Source: Glaciimonas sp. CA11.2 (GTDB taxonomy: Bacteria > Pseudomonadota > Gammaproteobacteria > Burkholderiales > Burkholderiaceae_D). Taken from it: a stretch of DNA of 64,000 nucleotides. Below, piece after piece: positions 49,893-57,946 of this stretch (position 1 is the first letter of the stretch; each line of letters opens with the position of its first letter). The stretch is taken from the NCBI RefSeq assembly GCF_034314045.1, contig NZ_JAVIWL010000001.1:4712001-4776000 (forward strand). The letters run 5' to 3'. Below the pieces are notes generated by a model. That model did not search any database, was not told the DNA's origin, and saw only the letters and a program-made list of their open reading frames with translations. The translations under genes and the position numbers were made by a program.

Positions 49893-49919
49893 CAACTCAG
49901 TCAACTCAGTCAACTCAAT
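49893..49919. repeat. 9-bp tandem repeat, three copies
   Basis: CAACTCAGT, CAACTCAGT and CAACTCAAT in direct succession. Confidence 0.9.
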
Positions 49920-49996
49920 CACGCCAACTTACTTCCTGGAATCATTTAGTCGCCGATTTAAAATATGCCGCTTCCGCGACAACAAATCGAAAGGAA

Positions 49997-50452
49997 ATGA
50001 TCATGCAAACCAAAGGTATCATCCGACTTCATCGTGTGCTACGTGCAAATCCAGAACGCATCTATCGTGCATTTTTACACGCTGACGCAATGACCAAGTG
50101 GCTTCCGCCATACGGTTTCACCTGCAAGATTCATCACATGGATACAACAGCTGGCGGCACTTACAGGATGTCGTTCACAAACTTCGCAACCGGCCAGGAG
50201 CACTCCTTCAGCGGAGAATATCGTGAACTGGTACCGTTCGAAAAAATTCACTACACGGACAAGTTTGACGATCCGAACCTTCCAGGAGAAATGCAAACAG
50301 TGGTGAGCTTGAAGGAAGTGCTGTGCGGAACCGAAATCAGTATCGTGCAAGAGGGATTGCCGGAAGCCATTCCGCTGGAGATGTGTTATCTCGGTTGGCA
50401 AGAGTCGCTCGCGCAACTTGCCAAACTCGTCGAGCCAGAGATTTCGGGGTAG
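49997..50452 (+). CDS. SRPBCC / AHSA1-type small-molecule binding protein
   Basis: 151 aa. The fold is the helix-grip of START/AHSA1 proteins: RLHRVLRANPERIYRAFLHADAMTKWLPP, then GGTYRMSF, FSGEYRELVPFEKIHYTDKFDDP and a C-terminal helix GWQESLAQLAKLVEPEI (all in parts). The conserved DP-x-LAKW-type entry and Trp near the end are present. Function is generic ligand binding. AAGGAAATG precedes the start; the second ATG (50003) is an alternative. It ends 28 bp before the IS30 element and appears intact. Confidence 0.85.
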   Translation: MIMQTKGIIRLHRVLRANPERIYRAFLHADAMTKWLPPYGFTCKIHHMDTTAGGTYRMSFTNFATGQEHSFSGEYRELVPFEKIHYTDKFDDPNLPGEMQTVVSLKEVLCGTEISIVQEGLPEAIPLEMCYLGWQESLAQLAKLVEPEISG

Positions 50453-50480
50453 CCAGGCAAGGCACGTTCTGGTCTGGTGT

Positions 50481-51576
50481 GGCGTTCTCAAAGACCAAGT
50501 GCAACACCTTCTGCTGTAAGGTGCCGCCATGGCGAAAATTTACAAACATTTAACTACTCAGGAACGCGCCGTCGTCATGACCATGCGCGACGACCTGTGC
50601 TCCACCCGATCCATTGCTAAACGCCTTTGCCGTTCAGCCAGCACGATTAGCCGCGAACTCAAACGCACCAGCGGTGCCGGCGTCTACGATGCCAATCTGG
50701 CCCACGCACAATGCCAGGCGCGTCGTGTCCTGCCGCGACGTCTTCCCAAACTGCACGCGGACGGGGCCTTGTTCCAGGTCGTCCGGCATCAGCTAAAACT
50801 CCTCTGGTCGCCGCAGCAAATAGCGCGCAAACTCAGGGCCCTTTGGCCCGACAATTCTGAGAAATCTGTGTCCCACGAGACCATCTACAACGCCATCTAC
50901 TTGCACCCACGCGGCGAACTCAAGCGTGAGCTGATTGCCTGCCTGCGTCACCACAACCAGGTCCGTAAGCCACGCAGCCGTGGCACCGATCGCCGGGGTC
51001 AGATCCCAGATATGCAGAGCATCCACATCCGGCCTCCAGAGGTCGAGGACCGCCTCATTCCCGGCCATTGGGAAGGGGACTTGATCAAGGGTGCCGGCAA
51101 CCGCTCATCGGTGGGCACGCTGGTCGAGCGCACGACCGGCTTTGTGGTGCTCGCCAAGATGGACAACGCAACCACCAAAGCGGTCGTCGACAGCTTCTCG
51201 GCGGTGCTCAACCGCGAGCCGGCAGCGATGCGCAAGACCATGACTTACGACCAAGGGCGCGAGATGCACGGCCACAAAATCCTCACCGAGCGCACCGGTG
51301 TTCAGATCTATTTCGCCGACCCGCACAGCCCTTGGCAGCGCGGGTCAAATGAAAATACCAACGGCTTGTTGCGCCAATACATGCCCAAGGGTTCGGACCT
51401 GTCGATCTACTCTCAGGACGAACTCGACGCCATCGCCTTGTCGCTCAATACGCGTCCAAGAGCAAGGCTCGATTATGAGTCGCCACTCGTCGTTTATACT
51501 CAGCACATCGCGTTGCTACAACATCCGACTGACACTGTTAATTAACCCAGTGTTGCGCTTGGTATTTGAAACCGCC
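50481..51576 (+). mobile_element. IS30-family insertion sequence
   Basis: About 1096 bp bounded by imperfect inverted repeats (left 50481-50507, right 51550-51576; about 23 of 27 positions match, both beginning GGCG and sharing CCAAG-x-GCAACAC). A 3-bp direct repeat TGT flanks both ends (50478-50480 and 51577-51579), matching the 2-3 bp target duplication of the family. One transposase gene fills it. Confidence 0.88.
50529..51545 (+). CDS. IS30-family transposase
   Basis: A 338-aa DDE transposase. The N-terminal HTH (LTTQERAVVMTMRDD, then SIAKRLCRSASTISRELKR) binds the ends; the catalytic core has HWEGDL (D), MTYDQGREM (D) and RGSNENTNGLLRQYMPKG (E). Full length and uninterrupted, so the copy may be active. 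Its stop codon lies at the start of the right inverted repeat. Confidence 0.95.
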   Translation: MAKIYKHLTTQERAVVMTMRDDLCSTRSIAKRLCRSASTISRELKRTSGAGVYDANLAHAQCQARRVLPRRLPKLHADGALFQVVRHQLKLLWSPQQIARKLRALWPDNSEKSVSHETIYNAIYLHPRGELKRELIACLRHHNQVRKPRSRGTDRRGQIPDMQSIHIRPPEVEDRLIPGHWEGDLIKGAGNRSSVGTLVERTTGFVVLAKMDNATTKAVVDSFSAVLNREPAAMRKTMTYDQGREMHGHKILTERTGVQIYFADPHSPWQRGSNENTNGLLRQYMPKGSDLSIYSQDELDAIALSLNTRPRARLDYESPLVVYTQHIALLQHPTDTVN

Positions 51577-51579
51577 TGT

Positions 51580-52329
51580 TTTAATCTCTTCTTGGGAAAG
51601 CCTTATTTTCCATCGGACGGCGGATACTCGTCGCCTACGCAGGATGTTGAACCAGAATCCGAACGAAAGGCTTTCAAATGGCGCAGCATCGATGCTTGCG
51701 CCAACGCCCTGCTTTTCCCGTGGACGGCGCGATCCGTGACGCACTACTCAAATCCCTATTTTTGAGCGTCACTTACGTATTTGCTTCAAAACGAAGGTAA
51801 CGATTAGGATTACGTCGCGGGTTTGATCCGCAAATCTATCACGCTCAAAAAATCATAGGCAGTGAAAATGCTTTTGTTTGCACAGGGCGGCTGTGCGTTT
51901 GAGCTAAGGCACACGGTATTTTTGGCAACTACATGGTTTCATGTTTAGTGTCGATGGGGCCGAATTATTTCCCACACACAAAGACAGGGTTCACGCTCGA
52001 ATACGGCATATCCAATCGGGGGGATTTAGTAGAAAACAGAACGCAAGCACCTACGCTGGATACACAAATCGCATACCTACACAAATTGTGAGAGGCACTA
52101 TAAAGATTATGTTTTTTAACGGTGAAGAAAACGATTAGACCACCGACTGCGATCACCAACTCTCGGTTTTATTTGTCGAAAAATCTTACACAATGCGAGA
52201 TGCGATATGTCATATTTTAGCTAACCTATTGATTAGGTTGATATTATTAATATGACATGTTTTATGCTTACCTTCTATTGCCTTATTTTCTCTCACAATA
52301 AAAAGAAATATATCCAATTGGAGTTCTTG
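51580..52329. other. Long stretch between IS30 and the first PEP-CTERM gene
   Basis: 750 bp. Short frames at 51538-51765 and 51941-52138 match nothing. The only structure seen is the nested palindrome at 52207-52258. Confidence 0.4.
52207..52258 (+). promoter_or_regulatory. Nested palindrome upstream of a PEP-CTERM gene
   Basis: Outer arms ATGTCATATT (52207-52216) and AATATGACAT (52249-52258) are perfect; inside them AACCTA and TAGGTT (52223-52238) are also perfect. It lies 72 bp before the start codon. It could be an operator for an unidentified regulator or form a 5'UTR hairpin. Confidence 0.45.
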
Positions 52330-53178
52330 ATGAAACATAGCACTTTTCGCGGTTTAATGGTCACGGCAGCTTTAATTGGCGTCAGTTTTGTAGCTCAAGC
52401 CAATGTATTTACACAGCCAAGTTACACACAAAATACGACATTTACCGACGCAGATCCCGGGACGACCATGACGCTTGCCTGGGATGGGGTAAATTACTAT
52501 ACGGCATCAGGTGGCTCTCAATCTAGCCCCTATTCAAAGTACGCTGCTAATGGCACTTTAATCGCTTCGGCATCACCTTCGCCCGGAATTGACTTCCGCT
52601 CGGTGTTCACCAATTCTTCAAATAATTTGCTAGCGCGCGGCTATGGCAGCAATGTTATTTACCAACAAACCTCATTTGGTCATTTTACGAGTTTGGTAAC
52701 GTTGAATGGCGGATCCTTGGATTCTCAGTCTGCCGTTGTAATGAATAGCGCGGGCACCGAATATTTGGCACAATCCGCGGGTCAAGTCCGCTCCTGGGAT
52801 CTAACGGGTAACTATCTTGGAGCCATCACTTTAGCGGGTTTTAGTGGATCTCAGGCTAGCTATCCACAAGGCCGTGGATTGGCTATCGTTGGCAATGATT
52901 TATTGACCTACTACAATGGCACTGTGAATGCATGGAGTATGACTGGCCAAGATCTTGGCTCGGCAACTCTGATATCCGGCGGCACTAGCTTTGATTCTAA
53001 CTTCAGTTATAGCTATGCGAACGATCAGTTCTGGGTAGTGGATCAAGCTAAAGGAACATGGCGTGGTTACGATATTGGTTTGACAGGTGGCCAAGCGGTG
53101 CCGGAGCCTGCAACCCTGGCATTGCTAGGTTTGGGACTGTTTGGTATCGCTGTAATGCGAAAAAAACGTTTAATGTGA
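52330..53178 (+). CDS. PEP-CTERM sorting-domain exported protein
   Basis: 282 aa from ATG 52330 (GGAG 7 bp upstream; the frame opens at 52252). A Sec signal (about 1-25, ending AQA) leads a beta-rich Ser/Gly/Asn/Thr body of unknown fold, perhaps beta-propeller-like. It ends in VPEPATLALLGLGLFGIAVMRKKRL: the PEP motif, a membrane helix and a basic tail, the exosortase signal. Exosortases process such proteins in polysaccharide-producing Gram-negatives. No exosortase gene lies in the window. Confidence 0.88.
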   Translation: MKHSTFRGLMVTAALIGVSFVAQANVFTQPSYTQNTTFTDADPGTTMTLAWDGVNYYTASGGSQSSPYSKYAANGTLIASASPSPGIDFRSVFTNSSNNLLARGYGSNVIYQQTSFGHFTSLVTLNGGSLDSQSAVVMNSAGTEYLAQSAGQVRSWDLTGNYLGAITLAGFSGSQASYPQGRGLAIVGNDLLTYYNGTVNAWSMTGQDLGSATLISGGTSFDSNFSYSYANDQFWVVDQAKGTWRGYDIGLTGGQAVPEPATLALLGLGLFGIAVMRKKRLM

Positions 53179-53200
53179 TTTTCAATTAACTGATCTGCGA

Positions 53201-53222
53201 TGAGGTATTCCTCAGCTTTTTT
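53201..53222 (+). terminator. Probable terminator of the PEP-CTERM gene
   Basis: TGAGG / CCTCA stem with a 4-nt loop, GC and a run of six T, starting 22 bp after the stop. Confidence 0.55.
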
Positions 53223-53454
53223 GGCGCTATAAATGCCATTCAAGGCAAGGAATAACTCACCACCGAGGATGCTGCCGGCATGGCGCGTCCCCGATGTGAC
53301 CAAGTGAATCTTTTCAATGGTAGCAAGAAACATCTGTTGGCATAGAGCTGATCAATGCAATCAAAGGCCGCAAACAATCGCGCCCGACAACTAAATTCGT
53401 ACGGCAGACATTCCGTCGATATTTATCAGTCAAATAGGCCAGCCTAACCAATGA

Positions 53455-54483
53455 TCATTTCAGGCGTCCAAGTCGTGCCGTAAGCAAATCAAAAAAACCC
53501 TGGGCGTCACCGTTTTCGATCCAGAATGCATTTTTGTTTTGGTCAAGCGTGCCATACCAATCGGCGACAGTCTGACCAAAACCTATTCCCTCTCGGCTAT
53601 CGATGTCAACGTGGATCTGCTTGCCGCTGAACAGCTCTGGCTTCAGCAACCACGCTATAACGCTGGCGTCATGTACCGGACCGCCAGACAAACCGTAATG
53701 CAGCATGTCGGCGGGAACATAGGCGTTAAGTATGTCGCTGACCAGCGTACCCGCCTGATTGTGTAATCCGGCAATCTGATTGAGCCGCTGCGGACTGGTC
53801 AGAATCTTGTGGGTGACATCGAGCGGTATATAAGTCAGCTTGACACCGCTTGCCAACACCACCTGCGCGGCCTGGGGATCAGCGAAGATATTAAATTCTG
53901 CGACTGGTGTAATGTTGCCGCCGTTGAAATGCGCGCCACCCATCACCACGACTTCCTTAATGCCGTTGGTAATCTCCGGTGCCTGCATCAGTGCCAGCGC
54001 GAGATTGGTTTCCGGCCCGAGCATGGCGATGGTGATGCTATGTGGTTTGGCCTTGCTCAAGGTATTGATCAGATACTGGACCGCGTTACCGGAAGCCAAC
54101 CCTTGTTTCGGCTCATGCACGGTCACCCCCGGCAACCCTTCTTTACCGTGGATGTTCTCCGCATAGATTGGCGTCCGCATCAGTGGTTTTGGCGCTCCCG
54201 CATACACGGGCACGTCTTCACGCCCAGCCCATTCGCGCGCTAGCCGGGCATTACGTGAGGTTTTATCGAGACGGACATTGCCTGCTACGGTGGTGATGGC
54301 CAACACATTGAGCTCTTGGGGCGATGCCAGCGCCAGAAGTAACGCCACTACATCGTCGGCGCCCGGATCGGTATCGATGATGAGATCGCGCTTTTCGGCC
54401 GCGTGAGCGGATGTTATGCTCAATAGCGACAACAGTAATAAGCCTCGCAGAAGCTGCCTACAATAAAGATTGAAACGTTGCAT
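53455..54483 (-). CDS. Exported inosine-uridine-type nucleoside hydrolase
   Basis: 342 aa from the ATG at 54483 (AAGGAA ribosome site, 7 bp); the open frame to 54717 is not used. The signal peptide (about 1-28, ending SAHA) makes it periplasmic. The mature protein opens with DTDPGADDVVALLLA (37-51), the Ca2+/ribose-binding hallmark of IUNH enzymes, and later has VVMGGAHFNGGN and the C-terminal GGPVHDASVIAWLL with its metal aspartate. It cleaves nucleosides to base and ribose. Most family members are cytoplasmic, so secretion here points to scavenging. Confidence 0.9.
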   Translation of the reverse strand: MQRFNLYCRQLLRGLLLLSLLSITSAHAAEKRDLIIDTDPGADDVVALLLALASPQELNVLAITTVAGNVRLDKTSRNARLAREWAGREDVPVYAGAPKPLMRTPIYAENIHGKEGLPGVTVHEPKQGLASGNAVQYLINTLSKAKPHSITIAMLGPETNLALALMQAPEITNGIKEVVVMGGAHFNGGNITPVAEFNIFADPQAAQVVLASGVKLTYIPLDVTHKILTSPQRLNQIAGLHNQAGTLVSDILNAYVPADMLHYGLSGGPVHDASVIAWLLKPELFSGKQIHVDIDSREGIGFGQTVADWYGTLDQNKNAFWIENGDAQGFFDLLTARLGRLK

Positions 54484-54657
54484 AAGTAAATTCCTTGTCC
54501 TATGTGGAGGATATGTGTGGAGATGGCAGCGATAAGCCAGACAACAGTGGATATTACCGCAAGGTTGATAACGTCCTTTTAATTCGGCGAGGGACGGATA
54601 GCGGGATTTGCATATGCAACTTGTTTTGGACGGGACATAAAATGGGACCGGACAAAT

Positions 54658-54694
54658 AAAAAAGTCTCGCCGAATGTCATCGTGGGAGACTTTT
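54658..54694 (-). terminator. Intrinsic terminator of the second PEP-CTERM gene
   Basis: Read on the minus strand: AAAAGTCTC / GAGACTTTT arms, 19-nt loop, T run; about 55 bp after the stop. Confidence 0.8.
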
Positions 54695-54748
54695 CTTGAC
54701 CAGGTAGCGGAAATCACCTAATCAGCGGACCATGGAAAAAATGAGGAA

Positions 54749-55432
54749 TCAGCCTCTGGTATGCTTAGTTGCTTTGCGTCGTGAAGCGACGAAGCCTAAG
54801 ATTCCAAGACCCAACAAAGCCAGCGAAGTCGGTTCAGGAACGGCGGAGACACGGACATTATCAAAACCCTCGGTTGAAATGAACCCACCATCGGTGAATG
54901 TCTGGATTGATGCAGTGGTAAATGATTCGCCAGCGCTAGCAATAACACCAAAAAAGCCACTCGATTTGTAATTGAAAACTACCGTAGTCAAGGCATTGAC
55001 TTTCAATGAATAGCTATCAGTAACATCCGTATCGAACCAATCGAAACCAAGCGCCTGAACCGCACGACCAAAACTAAAGGTGGTAGTAGGACCGACGTTA
55101 CCTTGAGTTCCCTCCCCCCAACCATAGAAATTTTGGCCGGAAAAATTTGCCGGAATCGCCGTATTGTCACTGCCACTAATAGATCCGGTCGAAATGCCGC
55201 TCTTGTTACCGTTCGCTACGCTGGACAGCGAAAAACCGTTAAAGGTACCGGCAAAATTATTGCCAGATACGTTGGGGGTAGCAGTGCTAAAGGTTTCTAG
55301 AGAGGTTGCACCCGCAGCAGCCTCAAATAACGCCAGGTTAGTGTAAGTTGTGAGGGTTGCCTGTGCCGATACCGAAAATAATGTTGTGACGGTAACGGCA
55401 GCAACGAAAGCGATTTTTTTAATATTTTTCAT
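54749..55432 (-). CDS. PEP-CTERM protein with cadherin/PEP-like beta domain
   Basis: 227 aa. The Sec signal (about 1-26, ending AQA) is followed by a Ser/Thr/Gly/Asn-rich beta domain with repeated FGRAVQALGFDWFDTD-like strands, seen in several exosortase substrates. The C-terminal VPEPTSLALLGLGILGFVASRRKATKH is a full PEP-CTERM signal. It is on the opposite strand from the other PEP-CTERM gene, with the nucleoside hydrolase between. A sigma-54 promoter lies upstream (listed separately). Confidence 0.88.
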   Translation of the reverse strand: MKNIKKIAFVAAVTVTTLFSVSAQATLTTYTNLALFEAAAGATSLETFSTATPNVSGNNFAGTFNGFSLSSVANGNKSGISTGSISGSDNTAIPANFSGQNFYGWGEGTQGNVGPTTTFSFGRAVQALGFDWFDTDVTDSYSLKVNALTTVVFNYKSSGFFGVIASAGESFTTASIQTFTDGGFISTEGFDNVRVSAVPEPTSLALLGLGILGFVASRRKATKHTRG

Positions 55433-55530
55433 AACTTCCCCGTTAAATAATTACCCTAAAGTCGCTGCCGTTGATTACATAGCTTTAGTTGCGCACCTTA
55501 GACATGAAATAGATTTTCCAATGACTAAAT

Positions 55531-55546
55531 AGCAATAGTTATGCCA
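55531..55546 (-). promoter_or_regulatory. Sigma-54 (-24/-12) promoter for the PEP-CTERM gene
   Basis: On the minus strand TGGCAT-AACTA-TTGCT: GG and GC lie exactly 10 bases apart, the sigma-54 geometry, with near-consensus boxes. It lies 99 bp before the start codon, giving a 5'UTR of about 85-90 nt. RpoN with the PrsK/PrsR system is known to control PEP-CTERM genes, which supports it. Confidence 0.7.
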
Positions 55547-55904
55547 CATATACTATTTGTTTTAAATCATGGACTTATGATTTTTTCAAACCTATCTCAC
55601 GGCAAGAGTGTAAAAAATACTGACAATTTGATCTGCGTCGACCAGGAAAATACAATACGTGAGGCACCGGCTGCTCTCCCTATCGCCATTTTTTTAATTT
55701 GTAATTGGCTAAGGGGTCACCCAAACGCTTTGGATCATCCGCGAACGCATCGCGTCTAATCACTTTTTTATCAACTGAAAATCAAGACTTCACAGATTTT
55801 ACCGTCTTGCTTTATGCTCTTTTCGTCCCTGATAAAAAGGAAACCAGGTTTGAAAGCCTGAAAACACAAAATCGCACAAAACGATCTAGTGCCTTTTTTT
55901 ATGT

Positions 55905-56040
55905 GCAATCATCTCTCTTTGCCTCAAAGGGCGGCTGTGGCGGGCAAGTCTTCGTGCTTGCTGGTTTGCTTTTGTGCGCCAGTCTTCCAACTCTACCATT
56001 TGCCGCCCACCCGCTTGGAAGCGGGGCGCGGGTTTAACCA
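55905..56040 (+). other. GC-rich, hairpin-prone element of unknown nature
   Basis: Within AT-rich surroundings this stretch is G/C-rich and has a perfect CCCGCTT / AAGCGGG hairpin at about 56009-56024 and GCAAG / CTTGC arms further up. Two overlapping frames (55705-56037 and 55889-56098) read through it but share no clear family. It might be a structured RNA or a remnant of a small phage-type gene. Confidence 0.35.
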
Positions 56041-56295
56041 CACACAAAAGAAAACATCATGCCTTATACCCTTTCGCTTTCAGCCTGCCCTTAACTAATC
56101 CACCGGCGTCTTGCTAGCCAAGTCAAAACACTCCAAAAATGACAGCCAGGTAAGCGAAACTGCCACTCGGCATTTGTAATATGATCAGAACACCTATTAA
56201 ACTCGGGATTTTTACCGTCATTGCCCATGCCTTATGATTATCGCGATATCGGCGGTTTGCAAGGCTCTCTCAACACTCACTATGCGGAGTAAGCA

Positions 56296-56883
56296 ATGAA
56301 TTCAACATTGAAAGAACTTTTGGACGAGTTGGAAGAGTTCGGTCACGCGAATGACGATTTGATGAGGGATCGACCAGGCCGCATGTTGAACATTACGCGT
56401 GACACGGGCGATTTTTTGTCTGTACTGATAAAAATCATGAGCGCTAAACGCATTCTTGAAATCGGCACTTCTAACGGCTACTCAACCCTTTGGTTAGCTG
56501 ATGCTTCACGGACTTTTGATGGCAAAGTGACGACTGTTGAGATGTCGGCATTTAAAATTGCAATGGCGGCAAAGAACTTCGTCCGAGCGGGCTTGGCCGA
56601 CCATATCACCCAAATTGAGGGAGATGCTGGCGCCGTGTTGAGCGGTGCGGCAGATGCGGCCTTCGATATGATTTTTCTGGATTCAGACCGCTCTGAATAT
56701 GGTGGATGGTGGCCGGATTTGAAGCGTGTGCTGCGTCGTGGTGGATTGCTGGTGGTGGATAACGCCACGTCTCACGCTAAAGAGATGGCGCTATTTATCA
56801 ACATAATTCAAGCAGATGGCGATTTTGTGACGAGCCTGGTTCCCGTAGGGAAAGGCGAATTTCTTGCAACAAAGGAAAAATGA
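56296..56883 (+). CDS. Class I SAM-dependent O-methyltransferase
   Basis: 195 aa. RILEIGTSNGYSTLWLA (52-68) is motif I, VTTVEMSAFKIAMA the acidic post-I, and DMIFLDSDRSEY with LLVVDNA the catalytic and motif IV region of the catechol/caffeoyl-CoA O-methyltransferase family. Substrate unknown. AGTAAGC precedes the start. It converges with the yjfF end, 19 bp apart. Confidence 0.87.
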   Translation: MNSTLKELLDELEEFGHANDDLMRDRPGRMLNITRDTGDFLSVLIKIMSAKRILEIGTSNGYSTLWLADASRTFDGKVTTVEMSAFKIAMAAKNFVRAGLADHITQIEGDAGAVLSGAADAAFDMIFLDSDRSEYGGWWPDLKRVLRRGGLLVVDNATSHAKEMALFINIIQADGDFVTSLVPVGKGEFLATKEK

Positions 56884-56902
56884 AGTCGCAATATTCCTAC
56901 AA

Positions 56903-57946
56903 TTATGCCGTCGCTTTCCCGCGCGCCTTTCCACCAATCGCCAGCAAACGTTGCGCCAGGCAAAATATAAACAGCAATGCGCCGATGACGATCTTGGTCC
57001 ACCACGAGCTCAGTGTGCCGTCGAATGTAATCAGTGTTTGAATGACGCCGAGGATCAATACGCCCGATAGCGTGCCCGCAACATAGCCGTAACCACCGCT
57101 CAATAACGTGCCGCCGATGACAACTGCTGCAATGGCGTCGAGCTCTGCGCCTTGGGCGTGTAAGCCGTAGCCGGACAGCATGTAAAGTGAAAACAGAATC
57201 CCGGCCAGTGACGCGCAAAATCCGCTGAAGGAATAGATCAGTATTTTGGTACGGCCAACCGGCAAACCCATCAGCAATGCCGATTCTTCATCACCGCCAA
57301 TGGCGTAGACGGCGCGACCAAAACGGGTGTAGTGCGCGAGATAGATCGCCACCCCCAGCATGACGAGGGCAATCATGACGCTGGGAGAAATGAACGCACC
57401 GAAAAACGTCAATCTGGCCTGCGATAGCGACACGTAGAGCGGGTTATCGATGGTGATGGAATTGATGCTGATGAGGTAGCATAAACCGCGCGCAAAAAAC
57501 ATTCCCGCGAGCGTGACGATGAAGGCCTGCAATTTAAAGAAATGAATCAATGCGCCCATGAATGCGCCAAATAGCGATCCGATCAGGAGTACGCAAATCA
57601 TGACAAATAACGGCGGCCAATGCAGGCTTTCGAGCAAATAGGCCGAGATCATTGTGGTCAGCGCTAATACTGAACCGACCGACAGATCAATCCCGCCGGA
57701 CAGAATCACAAAGGTCATGCCAATACCGATGACCAGCAAATAGGCGTTATCAATCAGGAGATTGAAAAATACTTGCACTGAAAAAAATCCAGTATAAGAG
57801 AAGGAGCCAAGACCGAACATGATGGCAAATAACGCCACCGTAATCACGGAGGTGAAATAAGGTGAATTAAATAATGAGCGGGTCTGCGATGCAGCAGACT
57901 TGGGCAATGTCAGTGATTTGGGAAGGTTTTGTATGGCGTTCTTCAT
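56903..57946 (-). CDS. yjfF: Galactofuranose-type ABC transporter permease YjfF
   Basis: 347 aa from ATG 57946, which overlaps the ytfT stop by one base (TAATG). It matches E. coli YjfF along its length: GMTFVILSGGIDLSVGSVLAL, FGRAVYAIGGDEESA, ELDAIAAVVIGGTLLSGGYG and TFDGTLSSWWTKI. About nine membrane helices. Last gene of the operon. Confidence 0.93.
   Translation of the reverse strand: MKNAIQNLPKSLTLPKSAASQTRSLFNSPYFTSVITVALFAIMFGLGSFSYTGFFSVQVFFNLLIDNAYLLVIGIGMTFVILSGGIDLSVGSVLALTTMISAYLLESLHWPPLFVMICVLLIGSLFGAFMGALIHFFKLQAFIVTLAGMFFARGLCYLISINSITIDNPLYVSLSQARLTFFGAFISPSVMIALVMLGVAIYLAHYTRFGRAVYAIGGDEESALLMGLPVGRTKILIYSFSGFCASLAGILFSLYMLSGYGLHAQGAELDAIAAVVIGGTLLSGGYGYVAGTLSGVLILGVIQTLITFDGTLSSWWTKIVIGALLFIFCLAQRLLAIGGKARGKATA

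Larger units (their letters stand above)
49625..49996. other. Non-coding stretch with short tandem repeats
   Basis: 372 bp. Holds the two microrepeats listed next and no supported gene; it resembles decayed sequence. Confidence 0.4.
55433..56295. other. Long region between the PEP-CTERM gene and the O-methyltransferase
   Basis: 863 bp. Contains the sigma-54 promoter and the GC-rich element at 55905-56040. No protein gene is supported. Confidence 0.4.

Noticed and set aside
53067..53333. 88-aa minus ORF across the end of the PEP-CTERM gene
   Set aside because: Antisense shadow of the PEP-CTERM coding end and the terminator.
54659..54717. Upstream extension of the nucleoside hydrolase frame
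   Set aside because: It runs through the terminator of the next gene and lacks a signal; the ATG at 54483 has a good ribosome site and signal peptide.
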